Shown: positions 27,246 to 34,854 of the stretch, piece after piece
Numbering within the stretch: position 1 is the stretch's first letter
Layout of the letters: the number at the start of each line of letters is the position of its first letter
Source of the DNA: JABJGO01 sp963921245
Lineage (GTDB): Bacteria > Pseudomonadota > Alphaproteobacteria > Rhodospirillales > Casp-alpha2
Direction: 5' to 3'
Length of the DNA: 64,000 nt
Assembly: GCA_963921245.4 (NCBI GenBank)
Contig: CAWUEY030000001.1
Coordinates: 806,001 to 870,000 of the forward strand
The notes under the pieces: model-generated
What the model was told of the DNA's origin: nothing
Seen by the model: only the letters and a program-made list of their open reading frames with translations
Databases searched by the model: none
Translations under genes and position numbers: made by a program

Positions 27246-28616
27246 ATGACAATGGATATTCTCACCACAGACCAAATTCTCACCGATGACGCCCATCTCA
27301 TTCAGTCGTTTGCCAATCTGGACGGGCTGAAACAAGCTGACGCGCGAACCGCCATTGTCCGGGCAGAAGGTGCGTATGTCACCGACAGTGAGGGCAACCA
27401 GCTGATCGATGGCATAGGCGGCTTATGGTGCGTTAATGTGGGCCACGGGCGTCAGGAAATTATCGACGCTATTACCAGCCAGCTTCAGCAGCTGGATTAC
27501 TACTCAACCTTTTACAACTTTACCCACCCTTCTGCGGCGCAACTGGCGAAGAAAATAGCGGCGCTGGCGCCGGGTCAACTCAACCGGGTTTATTTCGGCA
27601 ACTCGGGCTCGGTGGCAAATGACAGCTCCATTCGCATGTTGCATCACTACAACAACAGGCTGGGGCGGCATAACAAGAAAAAGGTTCTGTCTCGCATCGG
27701 GGCCTACCACGGCTCGACCCACCTGGCAATGGCGATGACAACACCCGCCTATTCAAACGGCTGGGATACTGCCGCAAATGAATTGGTGCATCATCTGATG
27801 TCGCCGTGCCTTTATCACCACCCTGATGAGATAAGCGAAGCTGAATTTCTTGATGTGCTGGTGGAAGATGTGCGTTCAGCCATCAACAACATTGGTGCTG
27901 AAAACATATGTGCCTTTATTGCGGAGCCTATCATGGGTGCCGGCGGCGTGCTCGTTGCTCCTGAAGGCTATCACAAACGCATGCGCGAGATTACAGAAGA
28001 GCACGACATTAAATATGTCGCCGACGAAGTGGTGACGGCTTTCGGGCGGCTGGGCCATATGTTTGCGTCTGAAGATGTGTATGGGATGGTGCCGGACATC
28101 ATCAACACGGCCAAGGGTCTGACCTCCGGCTATCAGCCTCTGTCCGCCACGATCATTTCGGACGAAATCTACGACGTCATATCTGAGCCGGGTGCCATGT
28201 TTCTGCACGGCATGACCTACTCCGGCCATCCTGCGGCGGCGGCGGCGGGCCTTGCCAACATCAACATCCTTGAGCGGGAAAAAATCCCTCAAAACGTCCA
28301 AAAGACCGGCAAAATTTTTGAAAACACCCTTCACAGCCTAATCGATCTGGATATCGTTGGCGATGTGCGCGGCAGCCACTTCATGATGGGTGTTGAGTTT
28401 GTTCGCAACAAGCAGACCAAGGAGCCTTTCGCCGAAGAAGACGCCATCGGCTTGAGCATTGCCCGCGCCTGCCAGAAGCGTGGTCTCATCGCCCGGCCTT
28501 TAGGCAGCATCCTTATCCTGTCACCGACGCTGATAATGGATGAAGAGATGATCATGCACATTGAAGGCATTCTTCGCGATGCCATCATCGAAGTTACGGG
28601 GGAGTTCGACCTGTAG
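27246..28616 (+). CDS. Class III PLP aminotransferase (putrescine/omega-amino acid type)
   Basis: A 456-residue omega-aminotransferase. PLP-binding Lys290 lies in NTAKGLTSGYQPLS, and Asp260 in VADEVVTAFGR contacts the pyridine nitrogen. Family relatives include SpuC putrescine-pyruvate aminotransferase and beta-alanine-pyruvate aminotransferase. Location directly after the polyamine importer makes a diamine:pyruvate reaction the most likely, giving 4-aminobutanal for GABA formation. Substrate is inferred from context. Confidence 0.88.
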   Translation: MTMDILTTDQILTDDAHLIQSFANLDGLKQADARTAIVRAEGAYVTDSEGNQLIDGIGGLWCVNVGHGRQEIIDAITSQLQQLDYYSTFYNFTHPSAAQLAKKIAALAPGQLNRVYFGNSGSVANDSSIRMLHHYNNRLGRHNKKKVLSRIGAYHGSTHLAMAMTTPAYSNGWDTAANELVHHLMSPCLYHHPDEISEAEFLDVLVEDVRSAINNIGAENICAFIAEPIMGAGGVLVAPEGYHKRMREITEEHDIKYVADEVVTAFGRLGHMFASEDVYGMVPDIINTAKGLTSGYQPLSATIISDEIYDVISEPGAMFLHGMTYSGHPAAAAAGLANINILEREKIPQNVQKTGKIFENTLHSLIDLDIVGDVRGSHFMMGVEFVRNKQTKEPFAEEDAIGLSIARACQKRGLIARPLGSILILSPTLIMDEEMIMHIEGILRDAIIEVTGEFDL

Positions 28617-28652
28617 GCTGGCGGGTGAATTCATAAGAGTAATGGAGGTTCA

Positions 28653-28691
28653 ATGGCTGGCGAAAAGGTCAACACGGTAATTGTCGGAGCG
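28653..28691 (+). pseudogene. 5' fragment of a flavoprotein-like gene, broken after about 13 codons
   Basis: ATGGAGG is followed by an ATG at 28653 opening MAGEKVNTVIVGA, which is how many FAD-dependent oxidoreductases begin (beta strand then GxGxxG). The frame loses all resemblance right after VIVGA, where GAG would be expected, and stops soon after. TAATGGAGG upstream is a good ribosome site. This suggests the polyamine operon once continued with an oxidoreductase that was cut by an insertion or deletion. Confidence 0.4.
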
Positions 28692-28800
28692 CCCGCCGCA
28701 TTTCCGGCTATACCGGTCCCGCCCGCCTCTTTCTTACCGTAGGTACGACAATGTGTGGTGGCCGGGTGTCCTGGGCATGAGGGATGCCGTGACTATGGAG

Positions 28801-28914
28801 CCGAGCAAAGAACGGTTCACAATGTGCGTGAGCGGCGCCCGTGGTGGCATAACCGGCGGGTCAAAAATAAGCGGTTTCAGAGAAGCCCTCGAACCGTTTG
28901 ATCAAGTCCAGTCT
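28801..28914 (-). pseudogene. Decayed GH24 phage-type lysozyme fragment
   Basis: Read on the minus strand the frame gives LDLIKRFEGFSETAYF, a TGA, then PAGYATTGAAHAH. Phage T4/P22-type lysozymes (GH24) begin with a catalytic IKxFEG motif and continue AYxDPAGxxTIGYGH. The order, spacing and catalytic Glu are kept, but a stop replaces the expected Asp and GYGH has become GAAH. Nothing recognisable follows, so it is a dead remnant. Confidence 0.45.
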
Positions 28915-29001
28915 ATTTTATTTTACATTCCTCGAATTTTTCTTTTTTTTTTAGGTTCTGCTGATAATTTGATCCGGTATGAAAATCGGGAGCATCGAAG
29001 C

Positions 29002-29961
29002 ATGTCGCTAAACCTGCGGAAGATCGTCGTTGAATTTTTAAGGCAAAACCCGGAGCAAAAATTTACTGCGCGGGAAATTGCCAACTGGATATTTGGAACC
29101 TATCCGGATGAATGCGCCCAAAAGCAAGCCCGCTCAACGGCAATTGCCAACCCGCTTGATAGCGAAACAGCATTATTGCAGCAACTCGTTGCTGAAATTG
29201 GTTCACAACGTCGGAATTTTCAAAAGCGCCATCCAGAAATTAAAACTACGGAAGAACGCCCTCGAAAGTATTATTTCACCTTATCAACTGACAGTGTTGA
29301 GATTGACCATGCTGAGATACATGGGCCTTCACCGGCCACAAAAGCGAACGGGTTTGCGGTAGAAAAAGAGCATGACCTTTACCCGATCCTATCTGAATAT
29401 CTCTGGTCAGAGCTGAAGCTGTACAGCAAACGAATCAATGAAAAACGATCCAGCAATTCCAGAGGTGCAGGCGGCAATAAGTGGCTTTACCCTGATCTTG
29501 TCGGCCTAGAAGATCTCAGTAGCGATTGGCACCGTGAAGTAAAAGACTGTGTTCAGCAATATGCCGATAAGAAAACCAAACTATGGTCGTTTGAGGTTAA
29601 GACATCAATCAGCCGCGCAAATATGCGCGAAGTCTTTTTCCAGGCCGTAAGCAACTCTTCATGGGCCAACCTTGGCTATTTGGTTGCCAGCGAAATTGTA
29701 GGCGAGGATACCCGGAAAGAGCTTCGCATGCTTGCCGGCCTTCATGGCATTGGCTTTATTCGACTGGACGCTGAGGACCCCTCTGAGAGCCAAATCATTA
29801 TACCTGCCAGAGAGCGCCCTGAAGTTGACTGGGATACGGCAAACAGGTTGACGGAAGAAAACAAAGACTTTTTGGAATACATCAAATTAATCCGTCAGTT
29901 ATATCAAACAGGCGAGATACGCCAGTCTGACTGGGACATGAATGTGGTGCAGGATTATTGA
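29002..29961 (+). CDS. HrgA-like protein (COG2958 type): winged-helix N-terminus plus PD-(D/E)XK-like domain
   Basis: A 319-residue protein, ATG at 29002 with GGGAG nine bases upstream; the frame is open further upstream but that part overlaps the lysozyme relic. Residues 1-95 look like a HARE/winged-helix domain (AREIANWIFGTYPDECAQK, then RKYYFTLS). Residues about 115-255 hold YPDLVG (Asp165) and WSFEVKTS (Glu198, Lys200), the layout of a PD-(D/E)XK nuclease. HrgA proteins are associated with restriction-modification loci. Here it stands alone, more AT-rich than neighbours, between broken genes. Family call is by motif memory; activity is unproven. Confidence 0.65.
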   Translation: MSLNLRKIVVEFLRQNPEQKFTAREIANWIFGTYPDECAQKQARSTAIANPLDSETALLQQLVAEIGSQRRNFQKRHPEIKTTEERPRKYYFTLSTDSVEIDHAEIHGPSPATKANGFAVEKEHDLYPILSEYLWSELKLYSKRINEKRSSNSRGAGGNKWLYPDLVGLEDLSSDWHREVKDCVQQYADKKTKLWSFEVKTSISRANMREVFFQAVSNSSWANLGYLVASEIVGEDTRKELRMLAGLHGIGFIRLDAEDPSESQIIIPARERPEVDWDTANRLTEENKDFLEYIKLIRQLYQTGEIRQSDWDMNVVQDY

Positions 29962-30055
29962 AGACCAAACGTGGGTCAGTTTGACACATCACATTGCGAT
30001 GTTGAAGCAACTCAAGCCGTACACACCTAAGAAAATGTCATGAGAACGCGGCAAA

Positions 30056-30098
30056 AAGAACCCCGATGGATTTCACCGGGGCTCTGTCTTTTTTGTAC
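30056..30098. terminator. Bidirectional terminator after the TRAP operon
   Basis: CCCCGATG (30061-30068) pairs with CACCGGGG (30074-30081) with one mismatch. On the minus strand the stem is followed by TTCTTTTT, and on the plus strand by TCTTTTTT after a few bases. It lies between the convergent HrgA-like gene and the TRAP operon and can serve both. Confidence 0.75.
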
Positions 30099-30110
30099 GA
30101 CAGTAACGGA

Positions 30111-31223
30111 TTACGAGTACCGGTAGGGGACACCCACTTTTTCCATAACAGCCGTATAGTCCTTGTAGGCCTGAACAACACGGGCCGTCCGGTCACTGAT
30201 ACCGGCCAGTTCATCCCAGAATTCTTCAGCGTCCTTAACCACACGATCCCATTCTTCGGCCGGGATTTCGGTGAGTTCCATCTTCTTGCCGTTCACTCGA
30301 AGATCGGCTTCACCACCCCAGTACCAAACCTGACGGTAGTAGTGTGAGCTGTCGATCGATAGCATGAAAATTTCCTTGAGATGGTCCGGAACCCTGGCCC
30401 AGCTTTCCGAGTTGGCAAAGTAGGAACCACACCAGGCACCTGTAATGTTGTTCAGCAGGGCGTAGTTGCAAACATCGGCCCAGCCAACTTCGTAGGCTTC
30501 GGTAAATCCGCACCAAGCTACCCCGTCCAGCTCGCCGGTTTGGATGGCAACCTCGATATCATCCCAGGGTAGGGTAACCGGGATCAGGCCATAGCGGGAC
30601 AGGAAGCGTCCCGCCGTTGGCACACCAAACACACGCTTGCCCTTCATATCAGCGAGGCTGCGGATCGGGTCCTTGGTAAAGATGTGGCAGGGATCCCATG
30701 CCCCGGCACTCAGCCAGTCAACATTCTCAACTTCGTCATAGGCTTCTTTCCAGATTTCGTTCAAGCCGTAGTAGCGGAACAAAACCGGCATATCGAGGCT
30801 GTAACGGGTCGAGAAGGGGAAGTATCCACCAAATACGTTGATGTCCACGGGTGAAGCCATGGTGGCATCGTCAGACTGCACCGCATCAATGGTGCCGTTC
30901 TGCATGGCGCGGAACAGTTCGTCTGTCGGAACCAGCTGATCGGCATAATAGAGCTCGATTTCCATTTCACCGTTGGCGGCCCTGTTGAAGGCCTCGATCT
31001 GGGGTTTGATCACGTGAGCACCAAGAGGCGCACCGGAGTAGGTTTGAAGGCGCCACTTGATGGGGCCCGCGCCATGCACAGCGGGCGCGGCGAGTGAACT
31101 GCCCGCAACGGCCCCGGCGGCCCCGACAGTGGAAATACCAGCTTTCTTCAGAAAATCCCGCCGCGGCGGCGTTTGCGTCGCCTTTTTCTGAGCCTTCTTT
31201 TTGGCAATCCTTGTTTCGCTCAT
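30111..31223 (-). CDS. TRAP transporter substrate-binding protein (DctP family), Tat-exported
   Basis: Periplasmic solute receptor of a tripartite ATP-independent transporter, 370 residues. The N-terminus carries a twin-arginine signal, PPRRDFLKKAG with Arg21-Arg22, then a hydrophobic stretch ending AAPAVHGAG; export is therefore probably folded, through the Tat system. The mature part has the DctP features IKWRLQTYSG and GKRVFGVPTAGRFLSRYG. Relatives with this leader bind alpha-keto acids, lactate or other carboxylates. It is the last gene of dctQ-dctM-dctP order here. Confidence 0.9.
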   Translation of the reverse strand: MSETRIAKKKAQKKATQTPPRRDFLKKAGISTVGAAGAVAGSSLAAPAVHGAGPIKWRLQTYSGAPLGAHVIKPQIEAFNRAANGEMEIELYYADQLVPTDELFRAMQNGTIDAVQSDDATMASPVDINVFGGYFPFSTRYSLDMPVLFRYYGLNEIWKEAYDEVENVDWLSAGAWDPCHIFTKDPIRSLADMKGKRVFGVPTAGRFLSRYGLIPVTLPWDDIEVAIQTGELDGVAWCGFTEAYEVGWADVCNYALLNNITGAWCGSYFANSESWARVPDHLKEIFMLSIDSSHYYRQVWYWGGEADLRVNGKKMELTEIPAEEWDRVVKDAEEFWDELAGISDRTARVVQAYKDYTAVMEKVGVPYRYS

Positions 31224-31295
31224 GTTGTCCTCCGTAGTTGGTAAATCGTTGTTATTCTCGTTTGTAACCTCCGGGAGCCTAGCCCCATCTCAGAC

Positions 31296-32627
31296 TCAGT
31301 TCAACCGGCTCGGATAAACCAGATCCGGTAACCAGAGTGCAATCTGCGGGAATACCATCACCAGCATAAGTCCAACTGTCATAACCAGTACAAAGGGTAT
31401 GATGGATCGATAGATATCCGTCAGGGAAACTTCCGGCGGGGCCATGGCACGCATCAGGAACAGATTGTATCCAAATGGCGGTGTCATATAGGCAATCTGG
31501 CAGGTAATGGTATAGAGCACGCCGTACCAAACCGGATCAAACCCCAACGCAACAACCAAGGGTACATACAGCGGGGCCACAATGACGAGCATGGCCGTAT
31601 CGTCAAGAAACATGCCCATAACGATGTAAGACAGTTGCATCATGATCAGCACGCCCCAGGGGCTCAATTCCCAACGCGTGATGAACAATGTTTCAATGGC
31701 GCGAACCGCACCGATACCGTCGAATACCGCGCCAAAACAGAGGGCCGCCAGAATGATCCAGAGAAACATGCAGGAAATGCCGAGTGTCTTTTTAACGGTG
31801 TTTTCAATGACATTCTTGCTCAGACGCCTCTTGACCAGGGCCGCGATGGTTGCGGCCGTTGCCCCAACAGCAGAACTTTCCACCAGTGACGTAATCCCCG
31901 CAACGAACAGACCGGTCATAAAGAAAAAGATCAGAAAGGGTATGATGCCGGCGCGCAGCAGTTTCAGCTTCTCGCTGAACGGCATGTCCCGGTCTTCCCT
32001 GGAGACCGTCGGTGCGAGTTCCGGCTGCATTTTGCAGCGGGCAATAATGTAGATGACAAAAAGTGTCGCCATCATCAGGCCAGGCAAGGCACCGGCCAGC
32101 CAAAGCTGGCTGACGGGTTGACGGGCGATCATCCCGTAAAGCACAAGGACCACGCTGGGCGGGACAAGAATCCCTAGCGAGCTTCCTGCCTGGATCACGC
32201 CCGTGATCATGACCTTGTCGTATCCGCGTTTCAGCATTTCCGGCAGCGCGATGGTTGCACCGATAGCCATACCGGCAACACTCAGGCCGTTCATCGCCGA
32301 AATGATGACCATCAGTCCAATGGTGCCGACGGCGAGCCCGCCTCTGAGACCACCAAACCAGACGTGGAACATGCGATAGAGATCATCTGCAATCCCTGAC
32401 TCGGAAAGGATATACCCCATATAGACAAACAACGGCAGGGTCAGAAGAGGGTACCAGTTGAATAGCTTGAAGGCCGCGTTGAAGGGCATCTCGATGGCGC
32501 CCGTGCCATAGAGCAAGGCGGCGGCGGCGGCAGATACAAAACCGATGGCGGCAAACACGCGCTGGCCCGTCAACAGCATGACCAGCATGGACGCGAACAT
32601 CGTAATGGCGATCAGCTCATAACTCAT
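31296..32627 (-). CDS. TRAP transporter large permease subunit (DctM family)
   Basis: Large membrane subunit, 443 residues, about twelve hydrophobic segments, sodium-coupled solute:cation symport. Typical parts are GLSVAGMAIGATIALPEML and the glycine-rich loop before PPSVVLVLYG, and the C-terminal MTPPFGYNLFLMRAMAP. Its start overlaps the small subunit stop by four bases. Confidence 0.92.
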   Translation of the reverse strand: MSYELIAITMFASMLVMLLTGQRVFAAIGFVSAAAAALLYGTGAIEMPFNAAFKLFNWYPLLTLPLFVYMGYILSESGIADDLYRMFHVWFGGLRGGLAVGTIGLMVIISAMNGLSVAGMAIGATIALPEMLKRGYDKVMITGVIQAGSSLGILVPPSVVLVLYGMIARQPVSQLWLAGALPGLMMATLFVIYIIARCKMQPELAPTVSREDRDMPFSEKLKLLRAGIIPFLIFFFMTGLFVAGITSLVESSAVGATAATIAALVKRRLSKNVIENTVKKTLGISCMFLWIILAALCFGAVFDGIGAVRAIETLFITRWELSPWGVLIMMQLSYIVMGMFLDDTAMLVIVAPLYVPLVVALGFDPVWYGVLYTITCQIAYMTPPFGYNLFLMRAMAPPEVSLTDIYRSIIPFVLVMTVGLMLVMVFPQIALWLPDLVYPSRLN

Positions 32628-33160
32628 AACGTGGGCGGCACCCCTTCATGGGTGATGGCTTCGCCTTTTGCCCGGGCAATATCCTTGAACAATATGGAAA
32701 TCGCTTGCAGCAGCATGAGAACGATACCGACAACCATAATGCATTTGATGGGCACCATGGAGGGGTTCCACATGGAGAACTTCCGCTGGCCTGTTTCAAT
32801 GGCATAGATCGTACTGGAAATGGAACCAAACAGCAGCGCCGACAAATAGAACAATAGGCAGCCGCTGGTCATGACATCAAGCCGGGCCTTGTTTCGTTCC
32901 GAACACTGAGAATACAGCAAGTCCATGCGAACGTGGTCACCCAGTTGCATGGAATACGCGCCACCCATGATGTAGTAGGCCGTCATGATGAATTGCGCCA
33001 TCTCGACGCACCAGGAAAGCGGAATGTTAATGATGTTCCGCGTAACGGCATCGAGCAACAGCACACCGATCATCGCGAAAATGAGATACATGGCAATGCG
33101 TCCGAGCTTTTCGGACGCGTCATCCACATACTTTACATAAAGCACGATTGGCCTGGGCAT
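32624..33160 (-). CDS. TRAP transporter small permease subunit (DctQ family)
   Basis: Small membrane subunit with four hydrophobic segments, about 178 residues from ATG 33160. An in-frame start at 33253 would add 31 residues of no family resemblance. SEKLGRIAMYLIFAMIGVL and WCVEMAQFIMTAYYIMGGAY match the DctQ pattern. DctQ binds DctM tightly and is needed for uptake. First gene of the TRAP operon. Confidence 0.85.
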   Translation of the reverse strand: MPRPIVLYVKYVDDASEKLGRIAMYLIFAMIGVLLLDAVTRNIINIPLSWCVEMAQFIMTAYYIMGGAYSMQLGDHVRMDLLYSQCSERNKARLDVMTSGCLLFYLSALLFGSISSTIYAIETGQRKFSMWNPSMVPIKCIMVVGIVLMLLQAISILFKDIARAKGEAITHEGVPPTL

Positions 33161-33426
33161 GTATGGAAAGATATCCCCTGGGCATGAGGTTTTTTGTTGT
33201 AGCCGCCAACATACACGGAACAACAGATAAGCAAAATACAAAACCGTGAGCACGGTTTGGGGTGCGAGGGAACGGGGGTGAATTCAGAGGTGTGGCTTCA
33301 CCGGATAGCTCTGCCATTCGCCCGTATCTGCCAGGGCCTGAACACCATGCGGTTTGGATTGGCGTTCGTAGGAGGCACGCTGGCCTCCCGGCCCGATGGA
33401 ACCCGACTTGGGAGGAGCCGTGATCC

Positions 33427-33470
33427 ACATCCCGTTATGCCGCATCGGGTGATGCGGTAAAACGGGATGT
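33427..33470. repeat. Long near-perfect hairpin upstream of the TRAP operon
   Basis: ACATCCCGTT (33427-33436) pairs exactly with AACGGGATGT (33461-33470), and inside it CCGCAT (33440-33445) pairs with ATGCGG (33452-33457). The result is a two-part stem of 16 pairs with a six-base loop. It sits in the gap between the outer-membrane protein gene terminator and the TRAP operon. TTT follows on the plus strand. It may be a second terminator or a dispersed repeat; neither can be decided here. Confidence 0.6.
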
Positions 33471-33493
33471 TTCACATGAACACAGACTCACAC

Positions 33494-33527
33494 AACCCCG
33501 GGCTGCGCTATGTGGCGGCCCGGGGTT
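33494..33527 (-). terminator. Hairpin after the outer-membrane protein gene
   Basis: AACCCCGGGC (33494-33503) pairs perfectly with GCCCGGGGTT (33518-33527) around a 14-base loop, beginning nine bases after the outer-membrane gene stop. A strong stem but no long T run follows on the minus strand. Confidence 0.6.
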
Positions 33528-33535
33528 ATGAGAGA

Positions 33536-34210
33536 TCAGAAGTTGTAGATGACACCGACCTTCAGCTCGTTGGTGTCGATTTCTGCGCTGGCCTTGGCAA
33601 GGGAGGTGTTACCGGCGGAAAAGTTGTAGTTCTCCTTGCCGTAGCGGGCGTGAGCGAGCTGGCCGAACAGGGTTACATGGTCGGTGACGTCATAATCCGC
33701 CCCAAGGCCGATTTTCCAGCCCCTATGGGTGTTTTTCTTGGAGTCGGAGAGGGCACCGACAGCGGTCGTTGCCTTGACCTGAAGCCATGAAACACCGCCG
33801 GTAACATAGGGTGACACGGCCCCGAAGCGTTTTCCGAGGCGGCCCATGAGATCGAAGCTTCGTTCGGACTCAACTTTGGTGTTTAAAGCGCCGATTATCG
33901 TGTCATCGCCTCTCTCAAGCACGACGTTGCCCTGTGCCCCGAAGAACACCCCGCTGTCGAGTTCATGGGTAAGACGAGCGGTGAGACCGAAATTGTTGCC
34001 GGACGGCTTGAATGTAGAGCCCCCGGCCCCGGCGACGCCTAATATCTCGGTGCTCTTCGATTTTGCCTTGATTGCCGAGTATCCGGCGTTTACGCCGAGG
34101 CCGAACCGGGTTTCATCGGCCTTTGCGGCCCCGGAAACACCGGCGATACCAACGGCAAACGCGATGGCCACAGCCACGCTCAATCTGTTCATAATAATCC
34201 ACTTGTTCAT
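33536..34210 (-). CDS. Outer-membrane beta-barrel protein (OmpA/porin-like small barrel)
   Basis: A 224-residue exported protein. The signal peptide contains a hydrophobic core (VAVAIAFAVGIAGVSG) ending AAKADE. The mature part alternates hydrophobic and polar residues with glycine-rich turns, as in eight-stranded barrels, and ends in phenylalanine (VGVIYNF), the BAM recognition signal. AGGGAA lies five bases before the ATG. Relatives include Omp25/Omp31-like and Opa-like barrels; the exact role is unknown. Its promoter region holds a 17-base homopolymer, discussed separately. Confidence 0.85.
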   Translation of the reverse strand: MNKWIIMNRLSVAVAIAFAVGIAGVSGAAKADETRFGLGVNAGYSAIKAKSKSTEILGVAGAGGSTFKPSGNNFGLTARLTHELDSGVFFGAQGNVVLERGDDTIIGALNTKVESERSFDLMGRLGKRFGAVSPYVTGGVSWLQVKATTAVGALSDSKKNTHRGWKIGLGADYDVTDHVTLFGQLAHARYGKENYNFSAGNTSLAKASAEIDTNELKVGVIYNF

Positions 34211-34263
34211 GACAATTCCCTAAAAAATAGTTAAAATCAAGGTATATTTTCATATCACTGTTG

Positions 34264-34297
34264 ATTCTAAGGGGGGGGGGGGGGGGGATAATTGCAA
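34264..34297 (-). promoter_or_regulatory. Candidate promoter with homopolymeric spacer for the outer-membrane protein gene
   Basis: On the minus strand TTGCAA (34297-34292) resembles a -35 box and TAGAAT (34269-34264) a -10 box. The 22-base spacer between them is TTAT, 17 C residues and T. Optimal spacing would be 17, so loss of about five C residues would restore it. The -10 box is about 54 bases before the ATG. Box assignment is inference from sequence alone. Confidence 0.5.
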
Positions 34298-34509
34298 GGA
34301 TTTTTTTCAATTTTTTCATCTAACCGGCTTTGAAGCCGGGCAGATGAAAAAAAGTCCTCCGCGAACCGCTCGGCGGCGGCGTACTGGCGCTCACTGAGTG
34401 TGCCGGTGCGTTTCATGCGGGCCAGGGGGCTGTGGTCCAAGTTGTAGACTTGCGCGCTGCCGTCCGACGTGGCGGTGGCGGACAGTTCGGCCATGACGCG
34501 GCGGCGCAA
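34267..34509 (-). pseudogene. Gene remnant between tRNA-Ser and the homopolymer
   Basis: An 80-codon frame whose middle reads DHSPLARMKRTGTLSERQYAAAERF, shaped like the conserved part of small regulator or phage-type proteins with an SPLxR...QYxAxxRF pattern. It runs straight into the poly-C tract, giving six prolines and a stop, so the end is not native. I could not assign a family with certainty. Probably a 3' fragment of a gene lost next to the tRNA. Confidence 0.35.
34271..34287. repeat. Poly-G/poly-C tract of 17 bases
   Basis: Seventeen consecutive G on the plus strand, the only long G homopolymer in the window, 61 bases upstream of an outer-membrane protein start. Tracts of this length are prone to slipped-strand length change. 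Assembly error in such tracts is also common. Confidence 0.9.
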
Positions 34510-34539
34510 GCGTTAAAGACCAGAACTAAAGGGGAAAAC

Positions 34540-34629
34540 TGGCGGAGAGAGAGGGATTCGAACCCTCGGTACTCGTGAAAGTACAACGGTTTTCGAGACC
34601 GCCCCGTTCGACCACTCCGGCATCTCTCC
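34540..34629 (-). tRNA. tRNA-Ser (anticodon CGA)
   Basis: Ninety bases including an encoded CCA end. The acceptor stem GGAGAGA pairs with its 3' partner, the anticodon loop is CTCGAAA with anticodon CGA (reads UCG), a long variable arm typical of serine tRNA is present, and the T loop has GGTTCGAATCC. Long variable arm and anticodon agree. Confidence 0.95.
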
Positions 34630-34748
34630 GTCTTTGGAAGGGCGTTTCATACCCCTTCGATCCGGTGTTGCCAACACCAAAGGCTGTGCTGATTTGACGG
34701 TCCTTGGCAAGGCGCCCCCAAACAACCGAATTCCAGCGGTTTATTGCG

Positions 34749-34776
34749 TTGACAAGCAAACCCGAATGGGTATAGT
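34749..34776 (+). promoter_or_regulatory. Sigma-70-type promoter for rplU-rpmA
   Basis: TTGACA (34749-34754), a 16-base spacer and TATAGT (34771-34776), about 79 bases before the rplU start. Both boxes are near consensus and the position is right for a strong ribosomal protein promoter. Confidence 0.7.
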
Positions 34777-34854
34777 GCCGCCTCCTGTTGACGGGGCGAC
34801 ACATGGATTGTCGGACCCTTTTTGTTATGAAGTTTCTGGGTTGTTGAGGCGAAG

